DNA of 64,000 bases. Origin: JAZTZP01 sp045637525 (lineage in GTDB: Bacteria > Bacillota > Clostridia > UBA1381). Made by a program: the position numbers and the translations under genes. Each line of letters starts with the position of its first letter. Positions within the stretch are counted from its first letter, which is position 1. The notes under the pieces were generated by a model. The model made no database searches. It saw only the letters and a program-made list of their open reading frames with translations, and was not told the origin of the DNA. Shown one piece after another: positions 1-9,235 of the stretch. Where the stretch lies: contig JAZTZP010000169.1 of the NCBI GenBank assembly GCA_045637525.1, forward strand, positions 1 through 64,000. The letters run 5' to 3'.

Positions 1-401
1 ACAGGACAATCTAAAATCCAAGTTAAGGCAAACGGTGCGGCCTTTTCCTTCGCATCAGACGCGCCGTTTGCCGTTCTTTACCGGTTTATTAGTAGATGTA
101 TCATTCAGAAAAAAAGGCGTGCTTTGCTAAAGGGGTTTCCAAAGGGGAAAATCCCCTTTGGGGTTTTGGTGCCGCTTTTGACGTAAAAGCGGCGTGTGCT
201 TGCGCAACTCGATAAGTAATCGCTATAATATATACATAATCTTAAAATTACAAACAAAAATGAGTCGCATGGAAACCTCCCCGACAAACTATAATTTATA
301 ATTTCATTCAAAAACCGTAATTAACATTATAAGTATTATTGACAACTCAACTCATTTCTGTTATAATAAAATCATACTAATTTATAAGGAATGATATCAC
401 C
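1..401. other. Hairpin-rich spacer upstream of addB
   Basis: No credible gene is seen in this stretch. Three perfect or near-perfect hairpins are visible: 27-72 (13-bp stem, GGCAAACGG core), 139-161 (CCAAAGGGG/CCCCTTTGG) and 171-193 (GCCGCTTTT/AAAAGCGGC). None is followed by a clear T-run, so they look more like an interspersed palindromic repeat than terminators. The motif AAACTATAATTTA at 286-298 recurs beside other repeats of the window. The right end carries the addB promoter. Confidence 0.6.
339..367 (+). promoter_or_regulatory. Consensus sigma-A promoter of addBA
   Basis: TTGACA at 339-344 and TATAAT at 362-367 are separated by exactly 17 bases. Both boxes match the housekeeping consensus perfectly. 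Transcription would start about 27 bases before the addB start codon; the ribosome site AAGGA lies at 386-390. Confidence 0.85.
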
Positions 402-3400
402 ATGCTACAATTAATTCGTACAGCAATTGATACTGATTTATCTTCGGTTTTTATACCCGATATGCTCTCTTATCGTGAAAGCTTTCCGAACTCGGGTATT
501 GTTCTTATAGTACCCGACAGTCATTCGCATACAGCAGAACGTCTTATGGCAAAAACCTTTGGCGGAACAGGGCTTAACGGAGTAGAAACCATGACATTTC
601 ATCAAATGACGAGACGATTTCTCCCTGCGTCCGATCTGCGTCTTACGGATACCGGCAAAAGAATGCTTTTCTTTCGTGCTGTAAAATCAGTCGATATTAC
701 AGATGGTATCTTTGCGTCGTCTTTTAAAAAGCAGGGCTTTGCCGATACAGTCTGTAAGCTCATCAGCGAATTCAAAAGATACGACGTCACCCCCGATACG
801 CTCCGCTTTGCAGCATCACAAACAGAAAATCAGACATTAGCCTCAAAATTAACTGTAATATCAGATATATATGAAAAATACAACTTACTTTTTGCCGAAG
901 AAAACTTTTTCGACAGCGACGACGATTTAATTAAAATTTCCCAAATACTCGAATCAAACGAATATTTCAAAAACAAAGCAGTATGGTTTGCAGGCTTTGA
1001 CGATTTCTTCCCGACACAGCTCTCGGTTATCGATGCTGTGCTTTCGCACTCAGAAAAAACAGTTGTTTTTCTGCCGTGCAGCTTTGACGAATCAAGCGAA
1101 AACAACATATTCAGACACTCAGAAAAAACAGCTTCAGGCCTAATCGGAATGTGTCAGAAAAAAGGAATTATGTTCCAATATGAAAGCATACTTTCGCACC
1201 GGACAAAAAACAGCGAGCTTGAATTTTTAATAGAGAACTACGAAACCTCGAAATCATGTTCCGAAAGCATTCCCGAGCATATTCATCTGAGTGAGAGTGC
1301 AGATATCTACGAAGAAATAGACAACATAGCCACAGCCATATGCGACTACACTCTTGAGTATGGTTTCCGTTACAGCGATATAGCCGTTGCAGTTTCCGAT
1401 CCGGATGCATATTTCCCGTTTGCAGAGGCAATATTTGAAGAATACAACATACCATATTTTTGCGATACTCCGGTATCAATATCAGAACATCCCGGCGCTA
1501 TGATTATATCCTCGGTTTCCGATATGATACGTGAAAACAGAAGCACCGCTTCGGTATTACGTTTTTTAAGAACAGGACTTGTAACAAAGACCGGCCTCAC
1601 AGACGATGATATTGATGAAATCGAAAACATGGCATTAAAACGCGGTATACGCGGTGATATGTGGAATACAGAAAAATTCTGGTCTTCGGATGAAACCGGC
1701 ATTTTCGATGCAATAATAGGAGAATACGCAAATAAGCATCTCACCTCCGCCCCCGCAGTGGAAAAAACATTCCCGCTCTGGGACAAGCTGTCCGCCGTTA
1801 CAGAGCCGTTAAAAAAGCTTTGCAATACAGTACGCAAGAAAAACACAGCAAAATATTTCTCAAATGCGCTGTTTGAATTTTTTGACGAAACAGGACTCTA
1901 TGCCTCAATCAGGCAAAAAGCCGAAAGTCTTATCACCGAAAATCCAAACGAAGCACTTCGTTTTGAACAAATATGGAATCTCTTAACAGAGCTTTGCATC
2001 CAGGCATCCATCGTCCTTTCAAACGAAAAAATTACATTTGATGAGCTCTACTATTACATAAAAAACGGACTTGAAGCAAGCACCATGGACATCATCCCTG
2101 CCGGAATCGACAGAGTTACTCTCGCTTCATGCACCGACACCCTGTCAGCAGACACAAAAATCCTGTTCATTCTCGGAGCAAACTCCGGAAAGCTCCCGTC
2201 ATATTCGGGCTCGGAGGGAATATTATCAGATTCCGACCGTGAATTTATAAACAACACCGGTGTAACACTTGCACCGCACGGCTTATCGAAAAACCTGTAC
2301 GAAGAATTTAAGATTTTCAAGCTTATTTCAGCACCTGCCATGCATCTGCATATCAGCTATGCCCTGCGTGACACTTCGGCGGACGCAATGCGCCCGGGGC
2401 TTATCATCTCGGATATTAAAAGAATTTTTCCAAATCTTGAGATTTCAAAGCCCTCCGATGAGGAAAGGCTGATACTCTCCTCACCGGAGGTTACGTTAAA
2501 AAAACTGCTCCTGTTTAAGGACCGTGAAAATCCGCTCCGTCAAAAGGTATATTCCTGGTTTTTACAACACGGCGAAAAGTGGCCCGAAAAGCTGTCACTT
2601 ATAGACAAAGTTGATAACTTCACCGACTATTCTCCGTCGTTAGAGCCGGAAAACGCCATAGAACTTTACAAAAACTATATAAAATACAGCACCAGCCGTC
2701 TTGAAACGTTTTATGTATGTCCGTTCAGGTATTTCCTTGAAAACGGCATAAAAGCAAAAGAACGCGAGGAACGCAGGATAAAAAAATCCGACCTCGGCGA
2801 TCTCCTCCACTGGGCAATACAGGAATACTGCCGTATCGTAGATGACGGCGGAACACCGGCCCAAAAGCATGAAAACTGGCTGTCGCTTACAGAGGAAAAG
2901 AGCCGGAAAATAATAGACCGGATTATTAAGGAAGCACGTGAAAAAGCCAAGGCAAACGACAATAACGGAAAAATACTCTCAACGCTCGGAAAAGCGCACA
3001 GCCTTCTGCTTCGTGCAATCCCGACAGTAAATCTCAGCTTTAAAAACAGTATGTTCACACCATACGACTATGAATGGAGCTTCGACAATCTTACACTGAA
3101 CCATAACGGGCACGAGGTTTCACTCCGAGGTATCATAGACAGACTTGATATTTATGAAAACCCGGTATCGGGCAAAGCATACATACGAATTATCGACTAT
3201 AAATCCGGCTCAAAAACATTTTCACTGCCGTCGATTTACAATAAGCTTGATTTACAGCTCGGCATATACGCAATAGCCGCAGAATACGCCTACAAAAACG
3301 GTGATATTCCACACAGCGGAGAGCTTACTCCGCAAGTGAGCGGAATATTTTATGATAAGCTTACGGACGATTTTTCAAAGAGTGATATAAAAACGGCCTC

Positions 3401-3857
3401 CTCAGCGGAAAAGCCGAAAAATGAGCCTCTCGACGGAATTGCCTTCATCGAATCAGAAGAAGTAAAAGGAAAAGAAACATTCCCCATCGAGTCTTTAAGC
3501 TATATCGACTCCGACTTTTGCATCAGTCATAAAACCAACTATATAAAGCTTTCCGCCAATAAAGCACAGCCAACACTTAATAAGCGTTTGTCTTCCGTTG
3601 GTTCATTCCAAAACGTCGAAACGCTAAAACGCTGGATAGAAAAAGCAGTTGTCAACGCCGACAAACAAATACGCTCCGGCGTAATAGAAATCATGCCTTA
3701 CAAAAAGAGTAGTAATGATACAGGCTGCAGTAAATACTGTCCCTACAAGGATGTATGCACCTTTGACCGTGAGAAAAACGAGTGCTATCGTATAACAAGC
3801 GGTAGTCAGTCCGATATTTTCGGAAAAATGAACGAAGAACTAAACGAGGAGGTTTAA
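402..3857 (+). CDS. addB: ATP-dependent helicase-nuclease AddB
   Basis: AddB is one half of the AddAB complex, the Bacillota counterpart of RecBCD, which resects double-strand breaks to a Chi-like site for RecA loading. The 1151-residue length is normal for the family. The C-terminal RecB-type nuclease domain has an IDYKSG motif near residue 932, followed by the LQLGIYA helix. The four cysteines expected for the structural 4Fe-4S cluster are visible: one near residue 772 (YVCPFRYFL) and three in the CSKYCPYKDVC segment near 1107. The N-terminal region lacks a convincing GxxGxGKS Walker A motif. The stop is one base before the addA start, so the two are translationally coupled. Confidence 0.93.
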   Translation: MLQLIRTAIDTDLSSVFIPDMLSYRESFPNSGIVLIVPDSHSHTAERLMAKTFGGTGLNGVETMTFHQMTRRFLPASDLRLTDTGKRMLFFRAVKSVDITDGIFASSFKKQGFADTVCKLISEFKRYDVTPDTLRFAASQTENQTLASKLTVISDIYEKYNLLFAEENFFDSDDDLIKISQILESNEYFKNKAVWFAGFDDFFPTQLSVIDAVLSHSEKTVVFLPCSFDESSENNIFRHSEKTASGLIGMCQKKGIMFQYESILSHRTKNSELEFLIENYETSKSCSESIPEHIHLSESADIYEEIDNIATAICDYTLEYGFRYSDIAVAVSDPDAYFPFAEAIFEEYNIPYFCDTPVSISEHPGAMIISSVSDMIRENRSTASVLRFLRTGLVTKTGLTDDDIDEIENMALKRGIRGDMWNTEKFWSSDETGIFDAIIGEYANKHLTSAPAVEKTFPLWDKLSAVTEPLKKLCNTVRKKNTAKYFSNALFEFFDETGLYASIRQKAESLITENPNEALRFEQIWNLLTELCIQASIVLSNEKITFDELYYYIKNGLEASTMDIIPAGIDRVTLASCTDTLSADTKILFILGANSGKLPSYSGSEGILSDSDREFINNTGVTLAPHGLSKNLYEEFKIFKLISAPAMHLHISYALRDTSADAMRPGLIISDIKRIFPNLEISKPSDEERLILSSPEVTLKKLLLFKDRENPLRQKVYSWFLQHGEKWPEKLSLIDKVDNFTDYSPSLEPENAIELYKNYIKYSTSRLETFYVCPFRYFLENGIKAKEREERRIKKSDLGDLLHWAIQEYCRIVDDGGTPAQKHENWLSLTEEKSRKIIDRIIKEAREKAKANDNNGKILSTLGKAHSLLLRAIPTVNLSFKNSMFTPYDYEWSFDNLTLNHNGHEVSLRGIIDRLDIYENPVSGKAYIRIIDYKSGSKTFSLPSIYNKLDLQLGIYAIAAEYAYKNGDIPHSGELTPQVSGIFYDKLTDDFSKSDIKTASSAEKPKNEPLDGIAFIESEEVKGKETFPIESLSYIDSDFCISHKTNYIKLSANKAQPTLNKRLSSVGSFQNVETLKRWIEKAVVNADKQIRSGVIEIMPYKKSSNDTGCSKYCPYKDVCTFDREKNECYRITSGSQSDIFGKMNEELNEEV

Positions 3858-3858
3858 A

Positions 3859-6800
3859 ATGGCACGCGAATGGACAGACGAACAATTAAAAGCAATAGAT
3901 AATCCGGCAAACATTCTTGTAAATGCCGCTGCCGGCTCCGGAAAAACGGCAGTTCTTACCGAACGTATAATAAGAAAGCTCATACCGGACGAAAGCGGAA
4001 ATTATACCGATATTACAAATCTTCTTGTAGTAACGTTCGCAAGAGACGCCGCCGGCGAAATGCAGGACCGAATAAAAAAAGCGCTCAGCGAATACATGAC
4101 ATCAGCACCAACGCCCGAACTGAAAACCCATTACAAAAACCAGCTCAGGCTTGTAAATCAAAGTGACATCACAACCATAGACTCCTTTTGTATAAAAGCA
4201 GTACGCAGTAATTTTCATTTACTCGGAATAGAGCCGTCATTTTCCGTTATGGACAAAACCGAAGCCGACCTTTTAAAAGCAGAGCTTGCAGAAGAATTTT
4301 GTGACAGCCTGTACGAAGACGAGCGTTTCTTACTTTTAAATAAGCTGTATTCAGGCTTAGGCGATAATTACAATCTTATCAAAATGCTTATCGAAATACA
4401 TAACTTCACCCGTTCACTTCCCTGGCCGGACAGCTGGCTTGACGAATGTGCCGCACGATATAAAGAGCCATTTTCGGGAAGTATATGGGAGCAGGGTGCA
4501 ATAAAAGAAAAAAACAAGGCTTTTGAAAATGCGAAAAGTATTTTCAGTGTTGCCGAATCATTAATAAAAGACTTTGAGAAACAAAACGAATGTGAGTTTC
4601 CCGAAAACGATTCCTTGTACATCGCACTGAAAACCGGGAAAAGCATTTGTTCGGCGTTAAAGAGTGCCGATTATAATAAAACTGTGGAAATATTAACCAC
4701 ACTCCCGCACATTCCTGAAAAAACGAAAAAGCGTGACGAATTTTCAAAATTCTCAAGCTCGCTGACGGATGTAATCTCATCAGCCTGCGATGAGCTTTAT
4801 AAGCTATCGGAATACTTCCCGTTTACAACAGATAAGCAGGATGAAGTTTTAAAGGAGCAATACCTGATAATAAAAGCACTTACCGAGCTTTCAAAAGAAT
4901 TTGATGCACTTATATTTGATAGAAAAACCGAAAAAAACCAATACGAATTTAACGACCTCGAGCATCTGTGTCTTAAGCTTTTCGAAAACAATCCGGAAGT
5001 AAGAGAAGAATACCGCTTAAAATACGCTGAAATTTTAATGGACGAATATCAGGATACAAACGCACTTCAGGAAGCTATTTTCTCGTCAATCTCAAAAGAA
5101 GACAACAGATTCATGGTTGGTGATATGAAACAGAGTATATACCGCTTCAGAAGCAGTGACCCGGCAATATTTAAAAACAAGGATAAAACCTTTCGTGATA
5201 ATCCTCAGCTCGGAAACTGTGTTTATCTTACAAAAAACTTCAGAAGCCGTAGCGAGGTTTTAGAAAGTGTAAACTGTCTTTTTAAAAGTATCATGCACGA
5301 GGAAACGGGCGAAATTGAATACAATGATTCCCAAAGGCTCAACTGCGGAAATACCGACCTTGACAAAAATAAATATGAGGGCAATACCTACACAAGCGAG
5401 TTCCATGTTATAGACCTCCCATCGGACACCGCCGAAGACGGTGACGAAGTGGATGACCTCACAAAAACAACTGCCGAAGCACGCTACATTGCAAATCAGA
5501 TACAAAGCCTCATGAAAAGCGACTTTTATGTTCTTCAGGACGGTGTTCACAGAAAGCTTAGATATTCCGATATTGCAATACTTTCAACATCGGTGAAAAA
5601 CATTGGTCCGGACTATTTAAAAACACTTTCAAAAAGCGGCATCCCTGCCGTTTCAGAAGGCGGACTTCTGTTTGACAGAAGTGAAATAAAACTTGTATGC
5701 TGTCTCATCAGCATCATCTGCAACCCTTTACAGGATATACCGCTAATCAGCGTGCTCCGCTCCCCGTTGTTTTCTTTTACGGAGGATGAGCTTGCAAAAA
5801 TACGCATATCCTCAGGCGGAAACTTTTATCCGGCATTAAAGCATTATGCAAATACTTCCGGCGACAGTAAGTGCATCTCCTTTATCAACCGTCTCACCGA
5901 ATGGCGCAAGCTTTCAAAATACACAAGCCCCTGCAAGCTTTTATGGATCTTATTTTCACAAACCGGTCTGTATGACATGGCAGGAATTTTGTATGACGAA
6001 GATGCCTGTGCAAACCTGCGTCTTTTCACCGAAATGGCAAAAGATTATGAAAAAACGGGATATAAAGGATTATACAGCTTTTCCTGCTATACAGATAAGC
6101 TTCGCAAAAACAATGTTGAAATACAAAGTGTTTCAACACAGAAAAAATCAGATTGCGTCCGTATCATGACAATTCATAAGAGTAAGGGCTTAGAATTTCC
6201 CGTTGTATTTATCGCCGGTGCAGGCAAGCAGTTTTCAAACGACAAAGCCTCACTTGTCATGCATAAAGACTACGGCATAGCACTCAGGTATATAAACTAT
6301 GAAACAAGAAAAACCGCCGATACGGTATGGGCTCTTGTGCTGAAAAATATAAAATCCGCCGAAGCTCTTGCCGAAAACATGAGAAAACTCTACGTTGCAA
6401 TGACAAGACCAAAAGAAAAGCTTATCATAACAACAGTTGCCGGGCCGTTTAAATATGACGTGAACGGGAACTACAAAGGCGGTGGCTCAACCGCTCTCAT
6501 AAACGCCTGGCAGGGCAAAGCTTCCTGTGAAAGCAATAAAATACTGTCAGCAAAATCATATGCAGACTGGATCGGGCCCTGTATTTTAGCCGAAAAGGAT
6601 AATGCCGACCCGTTGTGGAAATTAATCTGCGATGTTTCCTCGCCGGCTGAAAGCATTTCAAAAACCGCAACAGTCGATAAAGAATATACAGACTGTATAA
6701 CCGATGCCGACATAAACTCTGTTTTAAGCAGAAAATATCTGTTTTCAGATGAAACCGACATACCGTCAAGAATGTATGTTACTCAGCTTAAAAATACAGA

Positions 6801-7365
6801 TGCAGAAAGCTTCCGACTTCCCGACCTTATAAAACGCCCTGATTTTTCTTCGCAAGCAACACTTTCGGGAGCGCAGATCGGAACAGCATATCATACAGTC
6901 CTGTCGGTTATAGATGTAAAATCCGTTACGGATATTTTATCCATACAAGCTGAGCTCGACAGAATATGTACACAAGGGTATATTCTAAAGCACGAGAAAG
7001 AAAAAATAAACCCCGAAAAGATATTCGCATTTTTTGAAAGCGATTTCGGAAAGCGTTTGAAATCATCAGAATTAAACCGTGAAACACCTTTTGAAATAAT
7101 GGTATCATCCGAAGAGGTGTTCCCCGGAACAAACGGCGAAATACTCATCCAGGGAATCATAGACTGCTGGTTTTACAACGAAAACGGCGATATTGTACTC
7201 ATAGACTATAAAACAGACAACGTTACAAATCCCGAAGACCTTGCAGAAAAATACAAAAACCAGATTTATTGGTATAAAAAAGCTCTTGAGCAAATATTAA
7301 ACAAAAAAGTTGCGGAATGCTATATATACTCTTTCTCAAAAGATACTGTCGTTCCGGTTTCTTAA
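3859..7365 (+). CDS. addA: ATP-dependent helicase-nuclease AddA
   Basis: AddA is the UvrD-like 3'-5' helicase and nuclease subunit of AddAB, acting on double-strand ends. Walker A (AAAGSGKT) is at residues 23-30, the DEYQDT Walker B/motif II near 395, helicase motif VI (YVAMTRPKEK) near 845, and the nuclease motif LIDYKTDNV near 1114. The length of 1168 residues is usual. Its start follows the addB stop after one base (TAAAATGG context), and a strong terminator follows at 7375-7403. The last residues (KALEQILNKK) recur in a relic at 36489. Confidence 0.95.
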   Translation: MAREWTDEQLKAIDNPANILVNAAAGSGKTAVLTERIIRKLIPDESGNYTDITNLLVVTFARDAAGEMQDRIKKALSEYMTSAPTPELKTHYKNQLRLVNQSDITTIDSFCIKAVRSNFHLLGIEPSFSVMDKTEADLLKAELAEEFCDSLYEDERFLLLNKLYSGLGDNYNLIKMLIEIHNFTRSLPWPDSWLDECAARYKEPFSGSIWEQGAIKEKNKAFENAKSIFSVAESLIKDFEKQNECEFPENDSLYIALKTGKSICSALKSADYNKTVEILTTLPHIPEKTKKRDEFSKFSSSLTDVISSACDELYKLSEYFPFTTDKQDEVLKEQYLIIKALTELSKEFDALIFDRKTEKNQYEFNDLEHLCLKLFENNPEVREEYRLKYAEILMDEYQDTNALQEAIFSSISKEDNRFMVGDMKQSIYRFRSSDPAIFKNKDKTFRDNPQLGNCVYLTKNFRSRSEVLESVNCLFKSIMHEETGEIEYNDSQRLNCGNTDLDKNKYEGNTYTSEFHVIDLPSDTAEDGDEVDDLTKTTAEARYIANQIQSLMKSDFYVLQDGVHRKLRYSDIAILSTSVKNIGPDYLKTLSKSGIPAVSEGGLLFDRSEIKLVCCLISIICNPLQDIPLISVLRSPLFSFTEDELAKIRISSGGNFYPALKHYANTSGDSKCISFINRLTEWRKLSKYTSPCKLLWILFSQTGLYDMAGILYDEDACANLRLFTEMAKDYEKTGYKGLYSFSCYTDKLRKNNVEIQSVSTQKKSDCVRIMTIHKSKGLEFPVVFIAGAGKQFSNDKASLVMHKDYGIALRYINYETRKTADTVWALVLKNIKSAEALAENMRKLYVAMTRPKEKLIITTVAGPFKYDVNGNYKGGGSTALINAWQGKASCESNKILSAKSYADWIGPCILAEKDNADPLWKLICDVSSPAESISKTATVDKEYTDCITDADINSVLSRKYLFSDETDIPSRMYVTQLKNTDAESFRLPDLIKRPDFSSQATLSGAQIGTAYHTVLSVIDVKSVTDILSIQAELDRICTQGYILKHEKEKINPEKIFAFFESDFGKRLKSSELNRETPFEIMVSSEEVFPGTNGEILIQGIIDCWFYNENGDIVLIDYKTDNVTNPEDLAEKYKNQIYWYKKALEQILNKKVAECYIYSFSKDTVVPVS

Positions 7366-7374
7366 GAAAAAAAG

Positions 7375-7403
7375 CTTCCCTGAGTTCATCAGGGAAGTTT
7401 TTT
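7375..7403 (+). terminator. Rho-independent terminator of addBA
   Basis: A 9-bp perfect stem (CTTCCCTGA/TCAGGGAAG, loop of 5) is followed by TTTTTT, starting ten bases after the addA stop. It ends the addBA transcript. Confidence 0.9.
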
Positions 7404-7468
7404 GTATTTGTCTTTTGATGGCGAGCGGACAATAATTAAGCCTGTTCGGCAGTTTTACGTGCCCGAAA

Positions 7469-7669
7469 TTGCACATTTAAAAAAACGTGTTAATACTCGA
7501 GGACCGGTTGATACTCGGGTCGTTGATACTTGGGGACGTCAGACTGTCGGAAAACTCAAAATTTATTCATAATCAAATTAAACAAATCGTATTAAACTGA
7601 TATTTGTCAAAAGCAAAATTTCCGAAAACAGCAATTATTCGACAGTCTGACGTCCCCGTTTTTGCACAT
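7469..7669. repeat. REP-like palindromic element with degenerate triplet repeat
   Basis: A perfect 18-bp inverted repeat, GGGGACGTCAGACTGTCG at 7533-7550 and its complement at 7640-7657, encloses about 90 AT-rich bases with no gene. Immediately left are three degenerate copies of a TTGATACTCGGG-type unit starting at 7490, 7509 and 7524. A short direct repeat, TTGCACATT, lies on both flanks (near 7469 and 7661) and may be a target duplication. No transposase is present, so this would be a non-autonomous element. The right edge coincides with the broken end of the GH28-like relic. Confidence 0.6.
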
Positions 7670-7676
7670 TACCTTA

Positions 7677-7777
7677 CCGCCTCCGGATAAAAAGCAATCG
7701 TCAATTGCTTTTTGTATAATCTCAGTCTGCAAATCAGCCGAAACAACCGCACCGTAATCAATTATATTTATATCCAT
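7677..7777 (-). pseudogene. 5' remnant of a GH28-like gene
   Basis: Reading leftward from the ATG at 7775-7777 gives MDINIIDYGAVVSADLQTEI and continues to DDCFLSGGG. This matches the first 36 or so residues of the intact GH28-like gene at 29205-30533 (MEINIVDYGAVISADLQTAV). The similarity stops after the GGG codons near 7677, exactly where the palindromic element begins. A good ribosome site (AGGAGG) remains upstream of the start. It is the truncated head of a second copy. Because it carries roughly a dozen base differences from the intact copy, the duplication is not very recent. Confidence 0.85.
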
Positions 7778-7817
7778 CTCTGTTCCTCCTGTAAATTATA
7801 GTTTATCTGCGATAAAG

Positions 7818-8245
7818 TAGTAGGATTTGGGTGACGCTTTGCAAGCCTCCTTTGTGTAAAGGGAGGTGGCATGGCGCAAGCCATGTCGGAGGGATTGTTC
7901 CTTAAAAATGTTAATTTTCTTGAAATACAATCCCTCAGTCGCTTTCAGCGACAGCTCCCTTTACACAAGCAATACTGTCAACTTAACGTTTACAGTATTG
8001 CAACTAAATTCGCTTCGCGAGCTAAATGTGCTTTCGGCACGCTAAATTACTTCGTAGCTAAATTGCCTTACGGCAGCTATAAGCGAATTTTATTTAGCTA
8101 TTTCGCAGAAATAATTTAGCTATCGAACATTTTTGTGAGATAATTTAGCTTTGCACCACTGTGCAAAATTTAGCTGTTTTCTTAAGTTGACAGTATTGCT
8201 TTACACAAGGGAGCCTATTAGCAAAGCATAATTGACAGCCTACTA
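7818..8245. repeat. Interspersed inverted-repeat element (outer)
   Basis: The ends TAGTAGG (7818-7824) and CCTACTA (8239-8245) begin long imperfect inverted arms. They contain the GTGTAAAGGGAGGTGGC / CCCTTTACACAAG and GGAGGGATTGT / ACAATCCCTC blocks. This is the layout of a family of non-coding repeats that I recall as common in Clostridia genomes. The element is interrupted at 7970-8198 by a second one. A small open frame running through it is not a gene. Confidence 0.75.
7970..8198. mobile_element. MITE-like insertion with 17-bp inverted ends and 11-bp target duplication
   Basis: The ends CAATACTGTCAACTTAA (7970-7986) and its exact complement (8182-8198) bound 229 bases rich in small hairpins built on TTTAGCT/AGCTAAA. 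The host sequence CTTTACACAAG is duplicated on both sides (7959-7969 and 8199-8209). This is direct evidence of transposition into the outer repeat. It has no coding capacity and would depend on a transposase elsewhere. Confidence 0.85.
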
Positions 8246-8367
8246 ATCATGCCGCTAAACTATAATTTATTCTATCACAAATTGCTCATTTTAACAAGTA
8301 CCAAATCAGTACTTACAGGTGGCAATTTAATACTTTTCCCGCCGGGTTAAACTCCACGCCAGGCGCA

Positions 8368-8401
8368 CTAAAAAAATGAGACGCATTGTCTCATTTTTTT
8401 A
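8368..8401. terminator. Bidirectional terminator ending the 24-kb operon
   Basis: A 7-bp stem, ATGAGAC (8376-8382) and GTCTCAT (8388-8394), is flanked by A-runs on the left and T-runs on the right, so it works in both directions. The stop codon of the leftward deacetylase gene lies inside the stem. Confidence 0.85.
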
Positions 8402-9221
8402 GTTTAATTACCTCACCCGGTGATATTTTACAATCAAAACCTCCATAGTTAAAGAATATCTCTTTTGCAGCCGGATTATAACAAATTGTCATATCAACCG
8501 AAAATTCAAGCGTTTTATATGCTTTTACATAATCGTAAATTTCTATATTCGTTGCTTTCCATACGCAATCGCATTTACCGATTTTTTTCGCAAATTCCTC
8601 TATGACCTCCCAGTTATTATCGCGGTCATATTCACTGCTGTGTCCCCATAGGTAAAACATCTGCGGTGCAGTATTTACTTCCATGCTTATAAACCGGTTT
8701 GTAAGTTCTTTAAACTTCGGATTTGTATGCTTACAGGTCGGATTTAAAATCAGCCAGTTTTCTGGCAATGCAAATTCTTCTGTTGATTTTGTTGTTCTTG
8801 CATAGCTGATTTCGGCATTTTTTAATATTTCAAGAATTTTGGTATTATAAGTTCCGTAAGGATATGCCATTCCCTTTATAATATTTTTAAAGACACTCTC
8901 AAGCCGTCGTCTGTCGCTTATTATCTCCGACATTGCCGCAGAAATCGGCAATTGCTCCATGTATTTATGGTTCTCTCCGTGGATTGCCACCTCATGCCCT
9001 GAACCCGTATAGAGTTCAAGACATTGTTTTTTTGTCATACGTCCGTACTCACGTGCCTTATCATCGTCATTGAAAAAGCCGCTGCTTATATTAAATGTAC
9101 ATTTAAGTCCGTATTTATCAAGTATTTCCATAAGCCGTCTGTCCTGTATCAGCCCATCGTCATAGCTTAAGGTTACTGCTTTTGACTTAAAATCGGGAAA
9201 TCTCATAAATAAACTGTCCAT
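8391..9221 (-). CDS. NodB-type polysaccharide deacetylase
   Basis: This is a 276-residue carbohydrate esterase family 4-like protein expected to remove acetyl groups from a glycan using a divalent metal. Motif 1 appears as LSYDDG with the Asp pair at 21-22, and motif 2 as HGENH with His81 and His85; D22, H81 and H85 would be the metal triad. No signal peptide is visible, so it is probably cytoplasmic and acts on imported oligosaccharide. AGGAGG lies nine bases before the chosen ATG. It is the last gene of the large leftward operon, 14 bases after the preceding lyase gene. Activity on peptidoglycan cannot be excluded, but the context favours the imported substrate. Confidence 0.8.
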   Translation of the reverse strand: MDSLFMRFPDFKSKAVTLSYDDGLIQDRRLMEILDKYGLKCTFNISSGFFNDDDKAREYGRMTKKQCLELYTGSGHEVAIHGENHKYMEQLPISAAMSEIISDRRRLESVFKNIIKGMAYPYGTYNTKILEILKNAEISYARTTKSTEEFALPENWLILNPTCKHTNPKFKELTNRFISMEVNTAPQMFYLWGHSSEYDRDNNWEVIEEFAKKIGKCDCVWKATNIEIYDYVKAYKTLEFSVDMTICYNPAAKEIFFNYGGFDCKISPGEVIKLKK

Positions 9222-9235
9222 ACCCCCAATCCTCC

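Noticed and set aside
105..311. 68-codon leftward open frame
   Set aside because: It runs through hairpin repeats, shows no recognisable protein pattern and lacks a good ribosome site.
1370..1846. 158-codon leftward frame inside addB, and many similar antisense frames within the large genes
   Set aside because: They are shadows of real coding frames, with implausible composition and no start signals.
7490..7536. Three tandem similar units, considered as a CRISPR fragment
   Set aside because: Units are degenerate, spacing is irregular (19 and 15 bases) without unique spacers, and no cas genes are present.
7871..8119. 82-codon open frame on the plus strand
   Set aside because: It lies wholly within the nested interspersed repeats, crosses an insertion junction and has no ribosome site.
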